A DNA stretch of 64,000 nt, from positions 264,470 to 328,469 of the forward strand of contig JADJAG010000006.1 of assembly GCA_016704325.1 (NCBI GenBank), in the 5' to 3' direction. Shown one piece after another: positions 29,540-39,141 of the stretch; positions within the stretch are counted from its first letter, which is position 1; every line of letters begins with the position of its first letter. A model generated the notes under the pieces. That model saw only the letters and a list, made by a program, of their open reading frames with translations, had not been told where the DNA came from and ran no database searches. The stretch is from Chitinophagaceae bacterium (lineage in GTDB: Bacteria > Bacteroidota > Bacteroidia > Chitinophagales > UBA10324). Made by a program: the position numbers and the translations under genes.

Positions 29540-29720
29540 GTAACTACTCAGCAGAAAAAAAGCGGCACACGGATGGCACGGATTTGACTGATAACCACAG
29601 ATTAAAATATTGATCATTCAAAGTACCCTTAACAAATGATCAAATAAAAATCCGTAGGAATCCGTTTGATCAGTGTTATCCGTGTTCTATTTCTTAAATC
29701 TTCATCTGCTGAGTAGTTAC
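29540..29720. mobile_element. Fold-back element with 15-bp perfect inverted ends
   Basis: GTAACTACTCAGCAG at 29540-29554 is exactly inverted at 29706-29720. The interior pairs CACGGATTTGACTGATAAC with GATCAGTGTTATCCGTG, so the whole 181 bp can fold. I saw no convincing target duplication. No coding capacity. Confidence 0.75.
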
Positions 29721-29795
29721 TTCTGACGAATCCAATTAGATATAAAAAAGTTTAATGAGAAGCGATTCAGTATCGGTATGGCAACAGACAGGTTA

Positions 29796-30009
29796 GGATC
29801 TACGTCAAATAGGATATTGATTATTGGGTGTTGAAATTGAGTATTGAGTATTGAGTAAGTATTTGAGTAAGTGAGCAAAGTAGATTAGTGATTACAGAAT
29901 AGTAAGTGATCGGCTTCGCCGCAGCAATTTAACCATTTAACCATTTAGCCATTTAACCATTTAACCCACCAATCATTGCTTGACAAGATATCGAACTGTC
30001 GTAAACCCG
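29796..30009. mobile_element. Non-autonomous element, family copy 3 (214 bp)
   Basis: The left end is GGATCTACGTCAAATAGG and the right end CGAACTGTCGTAAACCCG, degenerate inverted ends of the same family as copies at 2017, 25841 and 61626. Flanks are CAGGTTA at 29789-29795 and 30010-30016. The interior matches copy 2 nearly word for word (GATCGGCTTCGCCGCAGCAA, AACCATTT repeats), without the IS. Confidence 0.75.
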
Positions 30010-30143
30010 CAGGTTAACAAGCAATTTATGAAAAATAAAAACTTGCTACCTTTATCAAAGTGCCTGGAAACTAAATGGAACAATGCATGTTTGAAATGAA
30101 TGAATTGCAGGAAGATCAGCAGATTGATTGGAATGACGATAAT

Positions 30144-31442
30144 ATGCGCCCCCGAATTTGCTGCAGCTTTTCAGCCTTGTTGTTAATAGTATTTTTATTA
30201 AGCACCTCTCTTGTATTTGCACAGGACACACTCCACAACCCGATTGATACCGGTTGTGTACAGAAAGATATTGCCGACCTCCTTCGTGAAGCACTAAATA
30301 AACCTCCGAAAGTCAAAGAAGAGGGTTCGGGATCTTTGCTGCTGGTTCCTATCATTGGGTCAAATCCGGCTACCGGTTTTATGTTTGGAGTAGGTGGACA
30401 GTATGCATTTAAAATGCCGGGGAGTACTTCGTTCTCCCTTATTTCGGGAAGCGCACAGATTACCACGAAGGCACAGTATATTTTCATGCTGAAAAACAGC
30501 ATCTATTCAAAGAATAACCGGTTTTTTTATACAGGCGACTGGAGATTTCTGGTTTTTTCGCAATCGACCTACGGACTGGGAACCAACTCTCCTGAAGGTG
30601 GCGTTCTCGATAATCAATATAGTATCTGTGGATTGGAAACATCGGAAGACTCATTAACACAACCGATGAAATTTGACTTTGCTCGATTGCATCAATCCAT
30701 GGGAATTAAAGTGGCGGAAGGATTCTATTTGGGATTGGGTTACCAGTTTGATTCCTACTTTAAGATCGTTGATGAAAAGCTTAAACTGGACGAAGGGGGT
30801 GACTCCTTGATAACCAGTCACTATGCTTATAATACGTATTATGGATTTGATACCAGGAGCTACCTGACATCTGCCATCAATGCCAAAGTGATTATTGACA
30901 CCCGCGATAACATGATCAATGCACGAAAGGGTTACTTCCTGTCAGTCGGGTACAGGGGCGCCTTTAAATTTATTGGCAATGAAAAAACTTCTAACGCATT
31001 ACAGGTGGAATGGAGAAGCTTTCATGGCGTATCGAAAAAAAATCCCGCTCATCTCGTAGCCTTTTGGCTGATGGGTGATTTTACCGGAGCCGGTACCTTG
31101 CCTTACATGATCTTACCCGCAACCGCTTATGACCAACGGGGACGCAGTTCGCGAGGTTATACACAGGGTCGTTTTCGTGGAAACAATATGGTTTATGGTG
31201 AAGTGGAGTATCGCTTCCCGATTTCAAAATGTACCGGCGTACTGAGTGGCGTAGTATTTGCCAATGCCACCACCGCAAATAATGAATTCCAGTCCCTGGG
31301 CCTTTTCGAGTCAATTAAACCAAGCGGGGGCTTTGGCCTGCGGGTTATGGTTGATAAGAGTTCACTCACCAACCTGGCCATTGACATTGGCTTTGGAGAT
31401 AAATCAACCGGATTCTATTTGGCTGCAGCCGAAACATTTTAG
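30144..31442 (+). CDS. Outer-membrane beta-barrel protein, BamA/Omp85-like
   Basis: From ATG 30144 it is 432 residues with a signal peptide (RICCSFSALLLIVFLLSTSL then VFAQ). An upstream in-frame ATG at 30075 would bury this signal, so I prefer 30144. After a short periplasmic stretch, residues from about 60 on are amphipathic strands, including NPATGFMFGVGGQYAFK, DTRDNMINARKGYFLSVGYR and GYTQGRFRGNNMVYGEVEYR, which resemble the surface-antigen (D15) barrel. It ends in Phe, as outer-membrane barrels do. POTRA domains are absent or minimal, so it is not BamA itself. Role is unknown. Confidence 0.78.
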   Translation: MRPRICCSFSALLLIVFLLSTSLVFAQDTLHNPIDTGCVQKDIADLLREALNKPPKVKEEGSGSLLLVPIIGSNPATGFMFGVGGQYAFKMPGSTSFSLISGSAQITTKAQYIFMLKNSIYSKNNRFFYTGDWRFLVFSQSTYGLGTNSPEGGVLDNQYSICGLETSEDSLTQPMKFDFARLHQSMGIKVAEGFYLGLGYQFDSYFKIVDEKLKLDEGGDSLITSHYAYNTYYGFDTRSYLTSAINAKVIIDTRDNMINARKGYFLSVGYRGAFKFIGNEKTSNALQVEWRSFHGVSKKNPAHLVAFWLMGDFTGAGTLPYMILPATAYDQRGRSSRGYTQGRFRGNNMVYGEVEYRFPISKCTGVLSGVVFANATTANNEFQSLGLFESIKPSGGFGLRVMVDKSSLTNLAIDIGFGDKSTGFYLAAAETF

Positions 31443-31655
31443 CGGATCTGTTAAGCTATGCGTATTTGATATTTGCATTTGTATAATGGGCCATTCTTTA
31501 ATAGGCGCCTTTTATTTGCCTGGCGCATTCAACTGCCCGGCGTATCCCTAAATAGAGTTTTCGAAAAAGGTAGTTTGATTTAATCGTTGTTTTAGAATAG
31601 CCTGTTGCATGATAACTATCATGCCTTGCCTACCTTTTTTCAAAGTGTTCTTTTA

Positions 31656-31685
31656 TTGAACATATTGCTGCTACCCTTAATTTTG
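31656..31685 (+). promoter_or_regulatory. Bacteroidota-type promoter of the PorT-like barrel gene
   Basis: TTG at 31656-31658 and TAATTTTG at 31678-31685, separated by 19 bp, match the TTG / TANNTTTG sigma-ABfr consensus exactly. It lies 68 bp before the ATG at 31753. Confidence 0.7.
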
Positions 31686-31752
31686 CAGTAGAGCAATTTC
31701 ATTTGAATTCAATATGTCTTAAATATGTTTAACGCTGTTAAATTTTATAGAA

Positions 31753-32493
31753 ATGAAAAGGTTACTTGTAGTACTTGCACTTGTCTGCACCACGTTTGCA
31801 GCCAGCGCACAACTTGAATTGGGAGTTAACGGTGGTTTTGGAACTACCTGGTTTTTAAACGACAACGCTTTTGACCAGGGGCCTAACCTGAATCCGAATT
31901 TCTCTTTTGGTGGGTCATATGGTATAAGCGGTACCTATTACTTTACGGAAACTATTGGAATAGGAGTAGAGGCTAACATGCTTTCTATGAATCAGAAGTA
32001 TGACGGAACAGTGAATGAACTGAATTTCGATTCCAGGGATCATGTCAATTACTTTCAGTTACCAATAATGCTTAAAGTAAAAACCGAATCGGGATTTTAC
32101 TTTGAAGCCGGACCGGAGATTAATTTTCTCTCCAATGCAACGGGGGAACTGACTTCTGCCGATGCAACAAATCCAATGAATTATGCTGACCGCGAGATTA
32201 AGACCGGTTTTAATAGCAGCGTGTTTGGAGTGGTATTTGGTTTTGGCGGAAGATTTAATCTGAACGAGAATTTGTTGCTGACAGCTGGTCTGCGATTCTA
32301 TGGCGGAATAGCTGATGCTACAGAAGAACTTGGAGAGGAAGTTTTTCAAAATGAATGGAATGAAGAGAACCTGGGAACGACCGTCTTTTTTGCCCACACC
32401 GATCAGGGAGGTAATTATTATTATGAAAAAACTACTCTTGCTACCGGTGGTGTTCAGGTTGGATTGGTTTACCTGCTGAATGTGAAAAAATAG
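31753..32493 (+). CDS. Outer-membrane beta-barrel protein (OMP_b-brl, PorT-like family)
   Basis: A 246-residue protein with signal peptide (1-20, ending FAASAQ) and a barrel of about eight strands: LELGVNGGFGTTWF, YGISGTYYFTETIGIGVEANM, FQLPIMLKVKTESGFYFEAG, LLLTAGLRFYGGI and GVQVGLVYLL. This is the common small porin-like fold of Bacteroidota. No specific function can be assigned; PorT itself is a T9SS protein but this family is broad. It has its own promoter. Confidence 0.8.
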   Translation: MKRLLVVLALVCTTFAASAQLELGVNGGFGTTWFLNDNAFDQGPNLNPNFSFGGSYGISGTYYFTETIGIGVEANMLSMNQKYDGTVNELNFDSRDHVNYFQLPIMLKVKTESGFYFEAGPEINFLSNATGELTSADATNPMNYADREIKTGFNSSVFGVVFGFGGRFNLNENLLLTAGLRFYGGIADATEELGEEVFQNEWNEENLGTTVFFAHTDQGGNYYYEKTTLATGGVQVGLVYLLNVKK

Positions 32494-32770
32494 CATGCTT
32501 AAATTAGCAGGCAGTTAGAGACTTCCGCTTAGGAGTAAAAGGGTTTAGGCTTGTTTACTGTGGTTGCATGTGAGCTTTGATTAGGCATCTTCAAAAGCAG
32601 ATGTGCAGTTTGGTATACAGCGTTTGTGACTAATGCGCAGATGAGGAATGGAATTTTAAAAAGCAGGTTTATTCAATGATGCTCCACTATATTTTTGATG
32701 CCGGCGTTTTACTCTTTTCTGACTAAAAAAACTGATCTTGCCAATCCAGGCGAAAATTTTATGCTCTTTC

Positions 32771-33298
32771 ATGGATAGACAAGAAATCATTAAACAGTTG
32801 CAGTGGAGTCATCAGTCATTCAATGAAACAATCCTTTCATTGAAAGAACCTGCGTTCTGTTTTTCAAAACCCGGCAAATGGAATGCAGGCCAGACATTAG
32901 ACCATGTATATAAAGCAGTTTATGCATTGAACCTTGCCTTGAAACTACCGAAACCATTATTTGAAATGCTTTATGGCAAAGCGAACCGGCCATCTAAAGA
33001 GTATGACGCATTGGTCTCGAAGTATATACAAAAGCTGGCAGAAGGCGGAAGGGCAAGCGGCAGGTACCTGCCTGTTGAAGTTAAGTTCAGCAACAGGCAG
33101 AAGGCTATTGGCAGATTGCAAAAATCTATAAACAGTCTTTCTCTGAAACTGGCTTCCTGGTCAGAAGCGCAACTTGATTATTACATACTGCCCCATCCGT
33201 TATTGGGTAAAATTACGATACGCGAGATGATGTATTTTACGATCTATCACGTACAGCATCACAGGCAGATCGTGTTAAGAGATTTGGAATCCATTTAA
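32771..33298 (+). CDS. DinB-like four-helix protein
   Basis: From ATG 32771 (MDRQEIIKQLQWSHQSF) it is 175 residues; an upstream in-frame TTG at 32738 is less likely. GKWNAGQTLDHVYKAV and a C-terminal YHVQHHRQIVLRDL supply the spaced His residues of the DinB metal site. DinB proteins are metal-binding, often thiol-linked enzymes of unknown substrate. It is cytoplasmic and stands alone. Confidence 0.8.
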   Translation: MDRQEIIKQLQWSHQSFNETILSLKEPAFCFSKPGKWNAGQTLDHVYKAVYALNLALKLPKPLFEMLYGKANRPSKEYDALVSKYIQKLAEGGRASGRYLPVEVKFSNRQKAIGRLQKSINSLSLKLASWSEAQLDYYILPHPLLGKITIREMMYFTIYHVQHHRQIVLRDLESI

Positions 33299-33453
33299 AC
33301 TACTTGATTGAATTTAGAGCATTGGTCAACCGGTATAAATCCTGCTATTGTAAGAACACAAGATTAGGTTGAAGATTCCGTAGTTAGAATCAGCAAATCT
33401 CACCGTTAAACGTTTACCATTTGAAGATTTTGATAGGAATCAAAATGTTCAAG

Positions 33454-36171
33454 TTAAGGATACTGTACCAGGAACCTAACAACGTATGTTTCATTTGCTG
33501 TAATTACCTGCAGTAGATAAATTCCTGAATTGATATCAGGAGGCAGCAAGATCTGATAAGCATTTTCTGATGATGAAAATTGTGTACTGTAAACACATTG
33601 CCCAATATTGTTGAGCACCCTAACGCTGATGAATGCATCTTGCGGTGAATGGATACTTAGCATAAATGTTCCGGCATTCGGATTAGGATATATTACGATA
33701 TCTCCTGTTGAGACATCATCTTCAGCAACAGATTTCGTGCAGACCTTGGTCACGCTTATACTTGCCGAAAGTTTGCTGCAGCCACTGCTGTTTGTAACTT
33801 CCACTTTATAGGTTCCTTTAGTCGTTGCCGTATAGTTTTGATTGGTTTGGCCGGCCAGGAAATTGGCCCCTTTCTTCCACCGGTAGGTATATCCGGTTCC
33901 TGCATTTGCCTGAAGTATTACTGAACCTGTTAGACAAATATTTAAATCGCCCAACGGGGTGATGGTTGCTGCAGGAAGGATTAAAAATGTAACGGAAGTT
34001 GCTGCCGAGGTGGAGGTGCATCCGAATGAATTATTCTCGAGAACTGTATAGGATGCAGTCTTCTTTGGCGAATAAGTACTTTTTGTTTCACCAGAAATCA
34101 CAACTCCGTTTTTATACCATTTATACGTGATACCACTGCCCGTATTGGCAGCGAGAACAACTGCCGTTCCACTGCAAACCGAGACACTTCCCGATGGGGT
34201 AATGATGGCAGTAATGGCATTTTCATCTATTGCTGCATTGCAATTGTCATCAATGCCATTGCACAGATCATTCACACCCGGATGGATATCTTCATTGTGG
34301 TCGTTGCAATCTGCTGCATTGGCAACATAACCTTCCGGTTGCGATGGCGACGTTATGTAGTTATCCGGATCACCATATTCATCATCGTCTGTATCAGCGT
34401 ACCAGGTAGTGCCACCTCCGGTACAATGGACGATAAATTCTATGGTGTCTTTGAAAATGGTGGCATTGGAAATGGTAACCAAACCGCCTGCAAAAATTTG
34501 AGAGCCTGATTGAATTTCAATGCCGTTGTGATAAATACTCCAGGTAATGTTATCACCCGGCTTTGGGTTAAAGTTTTGCGTCCTCCGTAAAGTAATATCT
34601 GCGGTGCATGAAGATGGATAGATAACCCAGGCACCTGTTTTTGTTTGAAGATCACGAATGAAGAGCTGTGCTTCCCATTCATTTGCTTCATCGCTCACTT
34701 CATTCACCCAATCTAAACTTCCATTCACCGAGCCAAAGTCTTCACCGGTATTGCCATCTCCATTACCCCAGTCTTCATTTAAGCTACAGTTTGAAAAGGC
34801 CGGGTAGGAAAGATCTTTCCTGAACCGGAAAAGATCAAAGACATCTTCCGCATTCCAGGTACTGCCGTCACCGTTATGTGTACGGCTGTCCCAGAAGTAA
34901 TATCCGCCGGTATTATTTGCATTTACGGAATCATAATATATTGTTTTTTCCGTCCAGCCCATCATCAGGTCATGTTTCCCGTTGATGCTGAAAATAAACG
35001 GATAATCTCTTTCATTAAGCTCATGAATTACAAACCCTCCGTTTAGAATTTCGTAGGTACCATAGCCCAGGTTACTGGGCAGGTTAGTTAGGCGGGTGCC
35101 GAGTAAGTTGTCTCCGTCTTCTCTATTTGCCTTACCTGTATTAAAACTGCAGGTGGGCTGGTAATCCTGGTCGAATCCAAAGTTAAAAAGACCAACAGTG
35201 AGTCTCGCAGCAGCGAATCTTTCAGGATAGGTGATGGCCATAGAGTATGCACCCGGCGCACCTAGTGAAATACCATCTATATAAACTGAGTTACTGTCTA
35301 CGTCCAGGTATTTGAATGCCCAATCTAAAATTCTGTTGATCCTGATTTGTGTTATGTTATAATTGATACCTGTTGTAGGTGGCATGGTGTTTTTCAATAG
35401 GTCATAATAGTCGAAATTTTCATTGGCACCCCAGAATCCCTGGTTAAGGCCGCATGGCAAATTATCTTCTGCACCGATTACCATTTCGTCTCTGATGGCA
35501 GTGGTAACCTTATCAAGAAAATATTTTCCGCCACCATGTAGTTTTATTCTAAGAGGACGTAGCCCGCTTCCGGTGTTTTTATAGAGTCCAAAATCAAAGG
35601 CAACAAAACCTGATTTATTCATTAAAGGCTGTCCAATGGCATATTTAGTGCTGAAGAAAGTCGAGTAAATAAAAGCCTGCTTGCCATCAACCATTCTTGA
35701 TTCCTGAAACACCGGCATGGGATCACTCACCGTTTCAGAAAGATAGGCAGCCAGCGAATTGCGGTCTGCAATAATGGTTTTGTCTTCAATATCATCGATC
35801 ATCACCGTGATGGCATAGAAGTAGTTGCCATTTTGTAAGGTGGTCGCAACAAACAATCCGGTTCCGGCCGCTAAAGGTGTTCCGGCTGAATCAATACGCA
35901 GATACCGGATGGCATTGTCTTGCCTGGAAAGGTTCCAGTCTTTGGCGCTGTAGCTATCTGTATATCCCAGGTATTCACAATTGGATAGTTGTGTTCCTGA
36001 AGTGATGGGAACTGTCGATCGGTATACTTTATAGAATGCATTAAGTTCATTAACATTCTGCCAGGTAAGAAAAACCTGCCCGTTGCGATAGAAAGCTTCC
36101 ATTTCGGTAATCGTTGCAGCTTGAACGATTGATTGCATCGAAACCAGTATGATGAGGAGTATCTTTTTCAT
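33454..36171 (-). CDS. Secreted esterase-like protein with metal-binding motif, Ig-like domains and T9SS signal
   Basis: A 905-residue protein with signal peptide (1-18). An N-terminal fibronectin-like part (about 20-130) leads into an alpha/beta-hydrolase region with the nucleophile elbow GISLGAPGA (S302). Further on are a MopRIM-type metal-binding repeat (ADCNDHNEDIHPGVNDLCNG, then DDNCN), two Ig-like domains with TYKWYKNGVV and YTYRWKKGANF, and a type A T9SS sorting domain (IVIYPNPNAGTFML, VRVLNNIGQCVY, GIYLLQV). It likely acts as a surface or released hydrolase; substrate unknown. The acid and His of a catalytic triad were not located with certainty, although the region near FIFSINGKHDLMMGW has the right form. 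Confidence 0.82.
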   Translation of the reverse strand: MKKILLIILVSMQSIVQAATITEMEAFYRNGQVFLTWQNVNELNAFYKVYRSTVPITSGTQLSNCEYLGYTDSYSAKDWNLSRQDNAIRYLRIDSAGTPLAAGTGLFVATTLQNGNYFYAITVMIDDIEDKTIIADRNSLAAYLSETVSDPMPVFQESRMVDGKQAFIYSTFFSTKYAIGQPLMNKSGFVAFDFGLYKNTGSGLRPLRIKLHGGGKYFLDKVTTAIRDEMVIGAEDNLPCGLNQGFWGANENFDYYDLLKNTMPPTTGINYNITQIRINRILDWAFKYLDVDSNSVYIDGISLGAPGAYSMAITYPERFAAARLTVGLFNFGFDQDYQPTCSFNTGKANREDGDNLLGTRLTNLPSNLGYGTYEILNGGFVIHELNERDYPFIFSINGKHDLMMGWTEKTIYYDSVNANNTGGYYFWDSRTHNGDGSTWNAEDVFDLFRFRKDLSYPAFSNCSLNEDWGNGDGNTGEDFGSVNGSLDWVNEVSDEANEWEAQLFIRDLQTKTGAWVIYPSSCTADITLRRTQNFNPKPGDNITWSIYHNGIEIQSGSQIFAGGLVTISNATIFKDTIEFIVHCTGGGTTWYADTDDDEYGDPDNYITSPSQPEGYVANAADCNDHNEDIHPGVNDLCNGIDDNCNAAIDENAITAIITPSGSVSVCSGTAVVLAANTGSGITYKWYKNGVVISGETKSTYSPKKTASYTVLENNSFGCTSTSAATSVTFLILPAATITPLGDLNICLTGSVILQANAGTGYTYRWKKGANFLAGQTNQNYTATTKGTYKVEVTNSSGCSKLSASISVTKVCTKSVAEDDVSTGDIVIYPNPNAGTFMLSIHSPQDAFISVRVLNNIGQCVYSTQFSSSENAYQILLPPDINSGIYLLQVITANETYVVRFLVQYP

Positions 36172-36708
36172 GATAATTTAATATTAGATGCTGATAAAAT
36201 AATAATGCATAAAATCTTTAATTATGCACCGGTCAAGTTACCTTGATAATAGTTAATAATCTATGATATAAGTCAAAGAGCAGGATGATTGACACTATAC
36301 ACTTTGTGATGATAAATGAATGTTGCAAAACCGGAATTCACGCTATAGAAAAAATGCTGCTATTTAACAGAATAAAGCGCGTGTTAAAGTTTAAACCTAT
36401 TAATCGGTAGGCAGTAGAATGCAATATATTGGTATTTTCTTGACTGAGAACTTGAAAGGGCTATTGTAAGGTTATCCTGTTTCCGTTGAACCTCCATTCT
36501 TCCCTGTTCAGGCATTTATAATTGGTGAGTTGAAATGGTATCAATAGTATTGTCCTGAAGTTGCACCTGCGTTAGCTGCATGAATAGTTCGTATCAATTT
36601 ATGTGATGATGTGTTGTGCAACTGACCTTGTGGCTTTTCATGATCTGTATAGTTGATATTGTGCTACTGCAATCTTAGTGTAATCACAAATGGTAAACCT
36701 GTAAAAAC
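36172..36708. other. Intergenic region between divergent T9SS cargo genes
   Basis: 537 bp of AT-rich sequence without a supported gene. It must contain the promoters of both flanking genes, but I found no clear TTG / TANNTTTG pair and no repeat of the families seen elsewhere. Confidence 0.5.
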
Positions 36709-38814
36709 ATGAAACTACCAATACATTTTTTCCTGTTCATGCTGCTTTGTAAGCTCACTACCGCACAGGTTAATCCGCTGCTAAAGCAATGGGATTTTAG
36801 CTACGGTGGTTATCAGGGCGATTTTATCAGTCAGCTGTTAGCGACTCCTGATGGTGGATTTCTAGCTGCAGGTATTTCGCAATCGGATGCGATGTTTGAA
36901 AAGTCGGCCGACAACTGGGATAACTCCATGTTCCCATCGTACGACAATTGGATCATAAAAAATAATGCAGATGGAGTAAAACAATGGGACCTCACACTGG
37001 GTGGAAACGATGATGATTTTTTTTATGCTGTGATAAACACGGCAGATAGTGGCTTCCTGGTAATTGGAGGCACACGTTCACCGGTAAGCGGAAATGTAAC
37101 CCAGCCACCAATCGGAATCTTTGATTTATGGGTCGTTAAGCTTGATGCTGCAGGAACGATTGAATGGGATCACCGTTTTGGCGGCAATGTTTCTTGTGTG
37201 GGTACAGCCGCAAGACAGTTGCCGGATGGTGGTTACCTATTAGGCGGTTATACCAGTTCAGACCAGGGTGATGATGTAAGTGAACCTGGTTATGGAGATT
37301 CCGACTACTGGATTCTTCGCACTGACAGTGATGGTAATAAACTATGGGATAAAAGATATGGCGGTACAGATGATGAATCAGTATACAATGTGTTTCTGAC
37401 GGAAGACGGCGGCTTTTTGCTGGCTGGTACATCGCTTTCTAATGCCGGTGGGTTGAAAACACAGGATAACTATGTCAGCGGAATGTCTGACTTGTGGTTT
37501 GTTAAAACAGATGCTGACGGAAATTTTTTATGGGATAAGACTATAGGCAGCCTGGATGCTGATATCGGATTAGATATCATTCAGGTGCCTGGTGACCACT
37601 ACGTGATTGCTGCTACGAATTGGGCTGACGCAGGTGGTGACAAAACGCAATCAAACCAGGGTGCTACAGATTGGTGGGTGCTGAAAACGGATTCTTTGAT
37701 GAATGTGTTATGGGATCTTTCAATTGGCGGTACAGGCCATGAAGATGATTTTGGAAACCTTCACCTTACTGCAGCAGGCAATTACATGATTTCCGGTACG
37801 TCTTATTCAGAACCTGATTTTTGGAAATCCGAAGCCAATAATGGTCCGGAGAATACATGGATCGTTTTAATAGATTCGAACGGAAGCAAAGTATGGGACA
37901 AAACTATTCTAACCGGCTATTCGCATACTGAAACAGGTTATGGCATTCAGTTATCAGATGGATGCTACATTTTTGCAAACGACGGAGATGGATTTACCGG
38001 GCAGGAGAAAACAGATCAGTCTTTCAGTTTTGACTATTGGTGCATTAAGTACTGCGATACAACATCGCAACAACCTACTCCATCTGCAGTATCCTTTTCT
38101 GCATCCCAAAACACAATGTGTGAGAAATTTTGTATCAGCTACACTGATTCATCATCTAATAATCCAACAGCCTGGCAATGGTTTTTTCCCGGAGGAATTC
38201 CTGCTGCTTCCAATTTGCAGCATCCCGGTAATGTTTGTTATAATGATCCCGGCATTTATGATGTTACCTTAATCGCAACCGCTTCAACCGGTAATGACAC
38301 CCTGACCATGCAGGAATATATAACAGTTTACGCAACACCCAATCTTCCGGTTATCACGCAAGATGGCTTTGTGTTAACCTCATCGCCTGCTTATAGCTAT
38401 CAATGGATGCTCAATACGGTGGAGATTCCAGGCGCCACAAATCAATCTTATACAGTTTTGCAGAGCGCACTATATACTGTCTTAACAGGAAATGAGCAGG
38501 GATGTATTTCTTCAACGGATTGGAATATCCTGATAACAGGAACGGGTCATCAGGAAGCGAATACACCATTTGTCATTTATTCAAATCCTACGAATGGAAT
38601 GCTAAAGATTGACTTGAACAGGCAGATGCCTTCGGGAACAGCCATTTCAATTGTTAACTCAACCGGACAAGTTGTTTATCATCTTGATAAAAAGTTAGCA
38701 CCACTATTTACGAGTTTGGATATTGATCTTACTAAACAGCCTGAAGGAATCTACTTTCTGCAATGTAAATCAGCAGAAGAAATGTATACCGCACGGATAG
38801 TTATTGCGAGGTAA
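36709..38814 (+). CDS. Secreted repeat protein with PKD domain and T9SS sorting domain
   Basis: A 701-residue protein with signal peptide (1-20, ending KLTTAQ). Residues 25-450 form seven to eight repeats with the frame GGFLLAG.S, DFWVVKTDADGN..WDK..GG, which are propeller-like. A PKD domain (about 470-545: WFFPGGIPAASNLQHPGNVC, YDVTLIAT) is followed by an Ig-like segment (YSYQWMLNTVEIPGATNQSY) and a type A sorting domain (about 620-701: FVIYSNPTNGMLKI, IVNSTGQVVY, GIYFLQC, TARIVIAR). Its role is probably surface-structural or binding; no enzyme motif was seen. Confidence 0.85.
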   Translation: MKLPIHFFLFMLLCKLTTAQVNPLLKQWDFSYGGYQGDFISQLLATPDGGFLAAGISQSDAMFEKSADNWDNSMFPSYDNWIIKNNADGVKQWDLTLGGNDDDFFYAVINTADSGFLVIGGTRSPVSGNVTQPPIGIFDLWVVKLDAAGTIEWDHRFGGNVSCVGTAARQLPDGGYLLGGYTSSDQGDDVSEPGYGDSDYWILRTDSDGNKLWDKRYGGTDDESVYNVFLTEDGGFLLAGTSLSNAGGLKTQDNYVSGMSDLWFVKTDADGNFLWDKTIGSLDADIGLDIIQVPGDHYVIAATNWADAGGDKTQSNQGATDWWVLKTDSLMNVLWDLSIGGTGHEDDFGNLHLTAAGNYMISGTSYSEPDFWKSEANNGPENTWIVLIDSNGSKVWDKTILTGYSHTETGYGIQLSDGCYIFANDGDGFTGQEKTDQSFSFDYWCIKYCDTTSQQPTPSAVSFSASQNTMCEKFCISYTDSSSNNPTAWQWFFPGGIPAASNLQHPGNVCYNDPGIYDVTLIATASTGNDTLTMQEYITVYATPNLPVITQDGFVLTSSPAYSYQWMLNTVEIPGATNQSYTVLQSALYTVLTGNEQGCISSTDWNILITGTGHQEANTPFVIYSNPTNGMLKIDLNRQMPSGTAISIVNSTGQVVYHLDKKLAPLFTSLDIDLTKQPEGIYFLQCKSAEEMYTARIVIAR

Positions 38815-38864
38815 CCTGTTTTCATTTCGATGAATGACCCGTATTGGTAACATAATTATTTATC

Positions 38865-39002
38865 ATTATTGTCCGACTAAAATATTGGGGTTTAGGCTGA
38901 AACTCAATACTGGCGCGCATCCTATAACCCCACGCTTCAGCGTGGGGTTATAGGATGAAACCCGCTCCTGGCGGGCTTTAGCCCACATTAGTCAGACAAT
39001 AG
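38865..39002. repeat. Fold-back palindromic repeat
   Basis: An 18-bp-arm perfect palindrome ATCCTATAACCCCACGCT / AGCGTGGGGTTATAGGAT at 38919-38956 sits inside an outer inverted pair, ATTATTGTCCGACTAA on the left and TTAGTCAGACAATAGT on the right. It is a Bacteroidota-style hairpin repeat, possibly mobile. No coding capacity. Confidence 0.75.
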
Positions 39003-39141
39003 TGATTATTTATAACAAATTCTGCTAAGATGAAAAAATATGGAGGCATTACCGGGAAAATAGATGCTCCTGTACTTAATCATATTCTGTGCATGGGATT
39101 TTGAGTAGTTTGGTTGCGACGCATTGTTGAATGGAAGTACT

